19,078 bases of DNA. Origin: an uncultured Bacteroidales bacterium (GTDB lineage Bacteria; Bacteroidota; Bacteroidia; Bacteroidales; F082). Location of the stretch: assembly GCA_937877465.1 (NCBI GenBank), contig CALFIT010000076.1, positions 1 to 19,078 of the forward strand, given 5' to 3'. Below are positions 14,023-19,078 of this stretch, one piece after another. Position numbers and translations under genes: made by a program. The notes below the pieces were generated by a model. The model did not search any database. It was not told where the DNA came from and was given only the letters and a program-made list of their open reading frames with translations. Each line of letters opens with the position of its first letter. Position 1 is the first letter of the stretch.

Positions 14023-14592
14023 ATGCTAAACATCATCCTCTTTGGCCCTCCAGGGGCTGGCAAAGGAACCCAGTCGCAGTTTCTGCGCGAAAAATACAAA
14101 CTCGCTTACCTCTCGACGGGTGAAATCCTGCGCGAGGAAATCGCCGCCGAAAGCGAATTGGGCCTGCAGGTAAAGGAAATCATCGGCAAAGGCGGTCTCG
14201 TCTCCGACGAAATCGTGGCCCAGATCATCGAGAAAAAGCTCTCCGAGCGCTTGGACTCGGCCGGTTTCCTCTTCGACGGCTACCCGCGCACGGTGCGCCA
14301 AGCCGAAATCCTCGACGAGCTTTTGGCGAAGTTCGACATTCCGCTGACGGGCGTGTTGAGCCTCGAAGTGCCTGAGGAACTGCTCATCGAGCGGATGTTG
14401 GAGCGCGGCAAGACCAGCGGTCGCGCCGACGACAACTTGGAGAGTATCAAGCACCGCTTTGAGGAATACTACGAGAAGACGCACCCCGTGACGGACTTCT
14501 ACGCCGCCAAGGGCAACCTGCACGCGGTGAACGGCGTAGGCGAAATCCCAGAAATCTTCGAGAAGCTCTGTGCGGTGATAGAGACGCTTTAA
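14023..14592 (+). CDS. adk: Adenylate kinase (short type)
   Basis: The protein has 189 residues and catalyses ATP + AMP = 2 ADP. The P-loop GPPGAGKGT is at 8-16, LSTGEILREEI is the start of the AMP-binding region, LFDGYPRT is at 83-90 and GRADDN at 133-138. The LID is short with no zinc-binding cysteines, so this is the short form common in Bacteroidota. It follows hpt after a 141-base gap holding a hairpin and repeats but no clear promoter. Its stop overlaps that of the convergent acyltransferase gene in a shared TTAA. Confidence 0.95.
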   Translation: MLNIILFGPPGAGKGTQSQFLREKYKLAYLSTGEILREEIAAESELGLQVKEIIGKGGLVSDEIVAQIIEKKLSERLDSAGFLFDGYPRTVRQAEILDELLAKFDIPLTGVLSLEVPEELLIERMLERGKTSGRADDNLESIKHRFEEYYEKTHPVTDFYAAKGNLHAVNGVGEIPEIFEKLCAVIETL

Positions 14593-15257
14593 TGTTCCCA
14601 GTCGATGTCGCGCTTGAGGACGGAAGGCGGGTTGCCGCCAATCACCTGATGCTCGCCCGCGAAGGATGAGGTCAGCAGCGTACACGCCGCCACGACCGTG
14701 TCGCTCGGCACCTCCGCGCCCTTTAGCAGCACGCACTTGCAGCCTATCCACACATGGTCGCCCACGAGGATGGCCTTGTCGGGATTAATGCGGCAATTTT
14801 CATTATTAAACAACGGATGCTCGTCGGTGTCCATCACGAGGATGTCCCAACTCAGCAGGCAGTCGCGCCCGAAGCGTATTTCCTTGGCGCAGACGATGGT
14901 GCTTTCCGCCGTCATGTTGAAGTCCGCGCCGAGTTTCAAGTCGCCGCGCACGGAGATTTTGGAGCCGTGGCCGATGCTCGCCTTGCCGCCGAAGGCGACC
15001 GTGCCGCTCACCTGCCAGATGGTGCGCGAGCGTTTGCGGTCGTAGTGGCCCACGTCGCCGAAACCGATTTTCACCATCGCCGTTTCCACTTTTTCGGGCA
15101 GCGTGACCTTGCCGTGCAGCTCGCGCAAATAAGTGCGATGCGACACGACGACGGGCAGTTTCAAGGCTGTCTTCAGCGGAAAATAATGCAAGTTGAAGCG
15201 CAAGGTCTTCGGGATGGAGCGAAGGATGTTAAAGAAATCGAAAGCGGTCATGGGCAT
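14589..15257 (-). CDS. Left-handed beta-helix (hexapeptide) acyltransferase
   Basis: The protein has 222 residues. Hexapeptide-repeat coils run from about residue 85 to 195, with [LIV]-G-x4 periodicity (VSGTVAFGGKASIGHGSKISVRGDLKLGADF and AILVGDHVWIGCKCVLLKGAEV, with a loop between). The loop carries DTDEHP, and His147 is a candidate catalytic residue by analogy with the xenobiotic/sugar O-acetyltransferase group. GEHQVIGGNPPSVLKRD is the typical C-terminal PA-like turn. It most likely acylates a sugar of surface polysaccharide or LPS; donor and acceptor are not visible. ATGs at residues 1 and 3 are both possible. A -7 element lies 14 bases upstream, giving a very short leader. There is no neighbouring polysaccharide cluster in view. 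Confidence 0.82.
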   Translation of the reverse strand: MPMTAFDFFNILRSIPKTLRFNLHYFPLKTALKLPVVVSHRTYLRELHGKVTLPEKVETAMVKIGFGDVGHYDRKRSRTIWQVSGTVAFGGKASIGHGSKISVRGDLKLGADFNMTAESTIVCAKEIRFGRDCLLSWDILVMDTDEHPLFNNENCRINPDKAILVGDHVWIGCKCVLLKGAEVPSDTVVAACTLLTSSFAGEHQVIGGNPPSVLKRDIDWEH

Positions 15258-15270
15258 TGATTTGATGGGG

Positions 15271-15278
15271 CAAAAATA
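15271..15278 (-). promoter_or_regulatory. Putative -7 element for the acyltransferase gene
   Basis: The minus strand reads TATTTTTG (TAnnTTTG), 14 bases upstream of the ATG at 15257. No convincing -33 box is present in the A/T-rich DNA upstream. Confidence 0.4.
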
Positions 15279-15299
15279 AACAATTCAAATAATTCTTTT

Positions 15300-15307
15300 T
15301 ATTTTTG
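15300..15307 (+). promoter_or_regulatory. Putative -7 element for the gene at 15338
   Basis: TATTTTTG (TAnnTTTG) lies 30 bases before the ATG at 15338, back-to-back with the acyltransferase promoter in an 80-base divergent spacer. No clear -33 box. Confidence 0.4.
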
Positions 15308-15337
15308 TTCCATCAAATATTCAAAAAAACCTGCAAC

Positions 15338-15962
15338 ATGAAAAGAATTGCATTATTCATACTGCTTTTTGGCTTGACCATCCAAGTCACTGCCCAAGAA
15401 CGCACCATCATCCAAGGCTACTGCAAGGACGAGAACGGCAAAGCCATCGAGAACGTGAGCGTGTATGTGCATGATTCTTTGCTTGTTTCGGTGACCGACG
15501 AGCAAGGCCGCTTTACATACGGCTTTGCCAAAGAAGGCATGAGACTCCGTTTCGCCCACATGGTCTTCGAGCCTACCTATTACACCATCAAGGAGAAGGA
15601 CATCAACGGCAAAAACCTGACCGTCAGCATGAAAACCAAGAGCCACGAGCTGGTTGAGGTGGAGCTATCCCCTCACCTTCCACGAATACCGCAACTGGAA
15701 CGGCAAGATGGTGCCCGACCGACGCTGGAAACAGAAGATGATGGTGGACGCGGCGCGAAAGGAGTTCTACACCTTCTTCGTCACCGACGGCATCTATACC
15801 CTGAAGCGCATCGACCTGAAGACCGGCACCGTCACCTCCGTGATGGACCTCAGCGGCTATCCCTTCGCCCAAAACCTACGAATCCACGACGGTGTACTGT
15901 ATTTCATCTATCCGACGGGGATTAATAAGCGGAAGGCACTGTATCAGGTAAAGGTGGATTAA
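15338..15962 (+). pseudogene. Carboxypeptidase-regulatory-like secreted protein, frameshifted and apparently internally deleted
   Basis: From the ATG at 15338 there is a signal peptide (MKRIALFILLFGLTIQVTAQ) and a CarboxypepD_reg-like domain (IIQGYCKDENGKAIENVSVYV, VTDEQGRFTY, then MRLRFAHMVFEP and LTVSMKTKSHELVEVELS). After about residue 110 this frame becomes low-quality, His/Arg-rich sequence. Sensible protein resumes in the frame one base ahead: LTFHEYRNWNGKMVPDRRW, then YTFFVTDGIYTL, FAQNLRIHDGVLYFIYPTG and ALYQVKVD, stopping at 15962. Dropping one C from CCCC at 15669-15672 joins the two halves. The second half looks like the last blade of a propeller and resembles the second half of the gene at 17288. 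The repaired protein of about 207 residues is short for such a domain pair, so the middle may be deleted. A sequencing error or programmed shift remains possible. Confidence 0.65.
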
Positions 15963-15969
15963 AAAGGCA

Positions 15970-15999
15970 TTTGCCTAACAAAACATGGTATGATTTTTG
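15970..15999 (+). promoter_or_regulatory. Putative promoter of the EreA/ChaN-like gene
   Basis: TTTG at 15970-15973 is followed after 18 bases by GATTTTTG at 15992-15999, one mismatch and one base short of the consensus. The start would be near 16006, about 45 bases before the ATG at 16051. Confidence 0.45.
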
Positions 16000-16050
16000 T
16001 AGCATTTCAGCCACAAAATCACCTCTTTAAACTATCAAAATTTACGCTTT

Positions 16051-17280
16051 ATGAAGAAAATTTACCTCATTATGCTCTTCGCAGCACTCACCTTCCAAAG
16101 CGCCGTGGCGCAAAACAAACTTCAACACCCTTCGGTCATTGCAAAAGAAGAGGGGTTTGGTTACCGTGGATTGAAGAAATTGATTGGTATGGACAGCGTT
16201 TATGCTGGTACTTATTTTGAGCGCTCTTACCATGAGTTTGTCGGCGTCTTGTATTCGCAGGTCGGACGATACAAAGAAGCAAGGCACGAGTCCGAGGTTA
16301 CGGGAACCATGTTCGTTGACCACATGAAGTCAGCCCATAATTACAAGAATGCGAAGGCCATTCCTTTGTCCAAGGTGATGGACAGCATCATCCAGAACAA
16401 TCGAGTCATCATGCTGAACGAGATGCACTTCAATCCACATAGTAGGGCTTTTGTCATCAGCTGGCTGGAGAAATGCTATGAAAACGGCTACCGCTACCTA
16501 GCTGCCGAAGCGTTGTCTGAAAACGACTCGTTGCTTAACGAAAGGCGCACCCCGTTATTGGGAACAACCGGAGGTTTTTATAGCGACGAACCTGTTTTTG
16601 GTGACCTTTTCAGGACCGCCCTCAACATGGGCTATACCTTGGTGCCATACGAAAGCTTTGATTTCAGCAAGAGAGAGGAAGGCCAAGCGGACAACCTCAT
16701 CAAAAACATCCTTGACAAAGACCCTGGTGCAAAATTCTTGCTTTTGGCTGGCTTTGGCCATATTACCGACCGAAAAGGGTGGCACATGATGGGCGGTTAT
16801 TTCAAGGAAAAATCCGGCATTGACCCATTCACTATGGACTGTGCAATGTATTTTGATGACCCCTATTGGGAAGCCGACTCTTTGCTCACCACCTATTATG
16901 ACCTCATTGATGCCTTGCCCGTCCGCGAACCCATTTTGTTCTACGACACGGTGAATCATGTTTACATCAACACCTCGGGCATGGATGCTACTTGTTGCCT
17001 GCCTCGCACACAATTCATCGAAGACAACATCCCCGACTGGAAACTCTACAACGGCAAGGTGCTTTACGCTATCGACCGCAAGTTTATCAATAAGAACGGT
17101 TTCCCCGAAGGCTGCGTGAGCGCATTCCTGAAATCGGAAGGCGAGCAATGCGTCCCCATTGACCAATATATGTACGGCAAAGATGAAAAGGAGTTCAAGT
17201 TGGCGCTTTACAAAGGCGAGTATCTGCTGAGGTTTGATGACGGGAAGGAGTATAAATATGCTACAATCACCGTAAAATGA
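16051..17280 (+). CDS. Secreted EreA/ChaN-like superfamily protein
   Basis: The protein is 409 residues. Residues 1-21 (MKKIYLIMLFAALTFQSAVAQ) are a signal peptide. The core has the layout of the erythromycin-esterase/ChaN/TIKI-like superfamily. A strand ends in a Glu-x-His motif (VIMLNEMHFNPHSRAF; Glu124, His126, His130), followed by a helix, then LAAEAL with Glu153, VPYES with Glu201, and a late LLLAGFGH with His237. These residues usually build the metal or catalytic site. Proposed roles in the superfamily range from ester or peptide hydrolysis to haem-related binding, and I cannot choose between them. The last ~60 residues (KLALYKGEYLLRFDDGKEYKYATITVK and before) look like a small beta domain. 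It is flanked by two broken carboxypeptidase-regulatory-like genes, the second only seven bases downstream, so they form one unit. Confidence 0.55.
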   Translation: MKKIYLIMLFAALTFQSAVAQNKLQHPSVIAKEEGFGYRGLKKLIGMDSVYAGTYFERSYHEFVGVLYSQVGRYKEARHESEVTGTMFVDHMKSAHNYKNAKAIPLSKVMDSIIQNNRVIMLNEMHFNPHSRAFVISWLEKCYENGYRYLAAEALSENDSLLNERRTPLLGTTGGFYSDEPVFGDLFRTALNMGYTLVPYESFDFSKREEGQADNLIKNILDKDPGAKFLLLAGFGHITDRKGWHMMGGYFKEKSGIDPFTMDCAMYFDDPYWEADSLLTTYYDLIDALPVREPILFYDTVNHVYINTSGMDATCCLPRTQFIEDNIPDWKLYNGKVLYAIDRKFINKNGFPEGCVSAFLKSEGEQCVPIDQYMYGKDEKEFKLALYKGEYLLRFDDGKEYKYATITVK

Positions 17281-17287
17281 ATGCGTT

Positions 17288-17816
17288 ATGAAAAAGAACT
17301 CTATTCTTGCTTTGCTATTGCTATTCTGTGCTTCTTCGCTTTTCGCACAAACCAAAACCACCGTCCACGGCAACCTCGGCGTGGAGAACGTGAACATCAG
17401 CATCGTGAACACGCAATACGGCACCAGCACCGATGCCAAAGGGTATTATGAACTGCCGCTTTTCGACCGCTCGGAAACCGTCAACCTATATTATTCCTGC
17501 ATTGGTTACCAAGACACGGGTGGTGCGCCTCACGCCAAAGCAGTTGCAGCGCGATTCCATCAACGTCAGTTTCCGAATGCGGAAGAACGAGTTTTTGAAA
17601 GACGAAGCCACGGGCAAGACCTACGGCCTCTTCGTAGACGACGGGATGAACCACCTCGGCCTCTACGACCCCGAAGCGGGAACGGTAGGCATGGGACAAA
17701 AAGCCAGCAAGAAGATATATCCAAGGGTGTTCAAGGTGCATGGGGGCTATGCCTATAGCGTGTTCTTCGATTCGGGAAGCAATCGCGGGGTGATTAGTCG
17801 GGTGAGGATGGAATAG
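17288..17816 (+). pseudogene. Second carboxypeptidase-regulatory-like protein, frameshifted and apparently internally deleted
   Basis: The ATG at 17288 opens a signal peptide (MKKNSILALLLLFCASSLFAQ) and a CarboxypepD_reg-like domain (TVHGNLGVENVNISIVNTQYGTSTDAKGYYELPL, interrupted by nothing unusual, to YSCIGYQDT). The frame then breaks. The domain continues one base ahead as VVRLTPKQLQRDSINVSFRMRKNEFL, so an extra G in GGG at 17518-17520 explains the break exactly. After KNEFLKDE the sequence jumps to TYGLFVDDGMNHLGLYDPEAGTVG, YPRVFKVHGGYAYSVFF and SRVRME, which aligns with the end of the gene at 15338 (FF/LFV.DG, DxxxGTV, YxxGxN). The repaired protein would be about 175 residues, with the region between domain and last propeller blade missing. 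It starts seven bases after the EreA/ChaN-like stop. Confidence 0.65.
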
Positions 17817-17829
17817 ATTCGCAAAGATT

Positions 17830-17860
17830 TTTGCTCGTTCAGGAAAAACAAATATCTTTG
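17830..17860 (+). promoter_or_regulatory. Consensus Bacteroidota promoter of the 17883 gene
   Basis: TTTG at 17830-17833, exactly 19 bases, then TATCTTTG at 17853-17860. This is a full match to TTTG-N19-21-TAnnTTTG. Transcription would begin near 17867, some 16 bases before the ATG at 17883. It is the best promoter in the window. Confidence 0.75.
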
Positions 17861-17882
17861 CAACCGTAAACAAAGAGAAGCA

Positions 17883-18314
17883 ATGGCGAACCAAAGCAAA
17901 AACAAGGTTAAACTCAACAAGGAGTACAAAACCATCGGACACATTCCTATGGCAGCCCTTCGTAAGATTCAGGAAGTGATGCCCTTGCCCGAACCCGTCC
18001 AAGCCATTCGTGCAAGCGTGAGCAACACGGTCAAGCATAATCACAGACATATCGAGGAATTGGAAACCCAATTGGCTCAATTAGGCCTCACCAAAGAAGA
18101 CTACGCCGAGTTTGTCGCCCGCAACTTCAATGAAATTCATGAAGGCAACAAACCATTGTCGCTGGTGCTCGCCGTTGCCCACGAAGAATCGCCTAACCAT
18201 ATTGCCGCCGTGCATTTGCATTACGACAAAAGCGAGAATTTTTGGCTTGTAACAACCGTCCATGCCATCAGGCCAACGGATTTGTCCAAAATTCCCCTGA
18301 TTTGGAAGAAATGA
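17883..18314 (+). CDS. Small protein, possibly a phage-type/BECR-like nuclease domain
   Basis: The protein is 143 residues with no signal peptide or membrane segment. The N-terminal ~35 residues are basic and polar (MANQSKNKVKLNKEYKTIG). The C-terminal 90 residues read HRHIEELETQLAQLGL, DYAEFVARNFNEIHEG, LSLVLAVAHEE, AAVHLHYD, FWLVTTVHAIR and LSKIPLIWKK. A His-rich helix, an (F/Y)v.nf.eI.eG helix, three strands with V-T-T, and an LxW end recall stand-alone phage Barnase/EndoU/ColicinE5/RelE-like (PBECR) domains. That is pattern resemblance from memory, not a match I can verify. The gene is monocistronic, with a strong promoter and a terminator directly after the stop. No antitoxin-like partner ORF is seen next to it. 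If the resemblance fails, it is simply an uncharacterised cytosolic protein. Confidence 0.7.
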   Translation: MANQSKNKVKLNKEYKTIGHIPMAALRKIQEVMPLPEPVQAIRASVSNTVKHNHRHIEELETQLAQLGLTKEDYAEFVARNFNEIHEGNKPLSLVLAVAHEESPNHIAAVHLHYDKSENFWLVTTVHAIRPTDLSKIPLIWKK

Positions 18315-18343
18315 AAAAGGGAGCCGTAAAGCTCCCCTGTTTT
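18315..18343. terminator. Bidirectional Rho-independent terminator
   Basis: GGGAGC (18319-18324) and GCTCCC (18331-18336) form a six-pair stem with a CGTAAA loop. A run of A precedes it and CTGTTTTC follows it, so it can end the plus gene at 18314. On the minus strand the stem is followed by five T, which is the better terminator and ends the candidate small RNA. Confidence 0.75.
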
Positions 18344-18440
18344 CTTGCAGTCGCCCCTGCTGCATGGCCGCTTGCCTCGACCAGTCTGTTAGCTGCTCCA
18401 TCGCACAAATTAGGCAAATGCGTGGGCCTGGGCGATTCAG
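18315..18440 (-). ncRNA. Candidate small RNA, about 125 nt
   Basis: The minus strand between a TAnnTTTG promoter element and a U-tailed terminator holds no plausible ORF. The transcript would start around 18440 and end in the hairpin at 18336-18319 plus its T-run. Two internal pairings are visible: GTCTG (18442-18438) with CAGAC (18388-18384), and CGCA (18422-18419) with TGCG (18405-18402). The second closes a loop of about 13 bases. The stretch between them contains CCCAGGCC opposite GGAGCAGC, faintly like the CAGG/AGCAG core of signal-recognition-particle RNA, but the apical part is too long for a normal SRP domain. No known class is assigned. Confidence 0.45.
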
Positions 18441-18446
18441 ACGCTG

Positions 18447-18454
18447 CAAAAATA
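18447..18454 (-). promoter_or_regulatory. Putative -7 element of the candidate small RNA
   Basis: The minus strand reads TATTTTTG (TAnnTTTG). The best -33 candidate is TCTG, 17 bases upstream, which is weak and slightly close. The element points away from malQ, toward the terminator at 18315-18343. Confidence 0.45.
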
Positions 18455-18537
18455 CAAACTTTTCCGAAAACCAGACACGACAAAAGAAAAAACATGATTA
18501 AAGCTATATAAATCACCAAACTCTATATCGCTGACAA

Positions 18538-19078
18538 ATGAAAACCCTATTCAGATTACGATACGACAGCCGCTGGGGCGAAGAATTGTTCCTGACCGGA
18601 AACACCTCAGAATTAGGACACTGGAATACAGACAATGCCGTTCCGATGGAATATGTGGGGCCAGGGATCTGGTCGGTGGAAACCGACGTGACGACGGTGA
18701 CCGAATACAAATATTTCGTCCGCGAAAACGGCCAAATCCGTTGGGAGGACGGTCCCAACCGTATTTTGCATATAGGCCAAAACCGCGTTTGGGACTGGTT
18801 CGGCCTCACCGAGAGGCGGACGATGAAAGGCGTGGCCGTGCCGCTGTTCAGCCTGCGCACGAAGGACGACTTCGGCATCGGCGAATACCCCGACCTGATA
18901 AAATTAGCGGATTGGTGCATCGGCAAAGGATTGAAAATCATCCAGATCCTGCCCGTCAACGACACAACCTTGCACTACGACTGGCGGGATTCGTATCCCT
19001 ACAACGCCATCTCCGCCTTTGCACTGAACCCGATTTATTTGAACGTGGAGAAACTATTCGGCGCAGTCCCTAATGCAT
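18538..19078 (+). CDS. malQ: 4-alpha-glucanotransferase (amylomaltase, GH77) with N-terminal CBM20, 3' partial
   Basis: The frame is open from the ATG at 18538 to the window end (180 residues seen). Residues 1-95 fit a CBM20 starch-binding domain: LFRLRYDSRWGEELFLTGN, SELGHWN, then YKYFVRENGQIRWEDGPNR. GH77 begins at about residue 97 with GVAVPLFSLRTKDDFGIGEYPDL, followed by IIQILPVNDTT (134-144) and SYPYNAISAFALNPIYL (152-168), both hallmark amylomaltase blocks. The enzyme transfers alpha-1,4-glucan segments between maltooligosaccharides in glycogen/maltodextrin metabolism. The CBM20 fusion is the form usual in Bacteroidota. There is no signal peptide, so it should be cytoplasmic. The catalytic Asp/Glu residues lie beyond the window. 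No consensus promoter is clear in the ~80 bases upstream. Confidence 0.93.
   Translation, partial: MKTLFRLRYDSRWGEELFLTGNTSELGHWNTDNAVPMEYVGPGIWSVETDVTTVTEYKYFVRENGQIRWEDGPNRILHIGQNRVWDWFGLTERRTMKGVAVPLFSLRTKDDFGIGEYPDLIKLADWCIGKGLKIIQILPVNDTTLHYDWRDSYPYNAISAFALNPIYLNVEKLFGAVPNA

Noticed and set aside
15662..15675. Programmed +1 frameshift in the gene at 15338
   Set aside because: TCC-CCT could in principle slip, but there is no adjacent stop codon or clear stimulatory structure, and the second broken gene lacks a similar slippery site. A one-base indel is simpler.
18345..18446. Signal-recognition-particle RNA identity for the candidate small RNA
   Set aside because: CAGG and AGCAGC segments face each other, but about 24 bases separate them instead of the short GGAA-capped stem, and the outer arms are not symmetrical. 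Kept only as an unassigned RNA.
1..19078. tRNA, rRNA, CRISPR array or insertion sequence
   Set aside because: I saw no cloverleaf with a T-loop signature, no regular spacer-repeat array and no transposase-like protein. The only repeats are the palindromic pair, the CAGTT array and the hpt-adk hairpin.

Overview
The window reads as a chromosomal stretch of a T9SS-bearing Bacteroidota, most likely a Bacteroidales species. Three things support this. Two proteins end in type A Por/T9SS C-terminal sorting domains. Promoters repeatedly match the Bacteroidota consensus TTTG-N19-20-TAnnTTTG. The gene families are also typical: a short-type adenylate kinase, a MalQ with an N-terminal CBM20, and carboxypeptidase-regulatory-like secreted proteins. 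Coding DNA is mostly G+C-rich; the restriction-modification genes are visibly more A+T-rich. I cannot name a genus.

Layout. 1-1474 (+) is the 3' part of a secreted Asp-box (BNR/sialidase-fold) T9SS cargo protein. It ends at a bidirectional terminator shared with a convergent pdxA-like gene (1526-2521, -) that has its own consensus promoter. From 11291 down to 2608 (-) there is a tightly packed five-gene directon: a HindVP-type restriction endonuclease, a C5-cytosine methyltransferase, a 1382-residue subtilisin-like T9SS protease, a small outer-membrane beta-barrel protein and the Kdo transferase WaaA. Gaps run from a 4-base overlap to 24 bases. waaA carries an in-frame palindromic repeat that adds 22 residues upstream of its catalytic Glu. 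A second copy of this repeat lies in the purE leader.

11369-15257 holds housekeeping genes: an M16 peptidase (+), purE (-), hpt and adk (+), and a left-handed beta-helix acyltransferase (-). purE and hpt are divergent, and hpt-adk is probably one transcript, so purine synthesis, salvage and nucleotide phosphorylation sit together. The intergenic DNA around them carries short tandem repeats and a large imperfect hairpin.

15338-17816 (+) holds two frameshifted, apparently internally deleted carboxypeptidase-regulatory-like/propeller-end genes. They flank an intact secreted EreA/ChaN-like protein. 17883-18314 (+) is a small gene with a textbook promoter whose product resembles phage/BECR-type nuclease domains. 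Downstream, on the minus strand, there is a promoter-to-terminator unit with no ORF, a candidate small RNA of about 125 nt. The window ends inside a CBM20-GH77 4-alpha-glucanotransferase (malQ).

The items most worth a second look are the repeat inside waaA, the PdxA homologue lacking two metal-ligand histidines, the candidate sRNA at 18315-18440, the paired broken genes around the EreA/ChaN-like gene, and the restriction-modification cassette at the head of an envelope operon.
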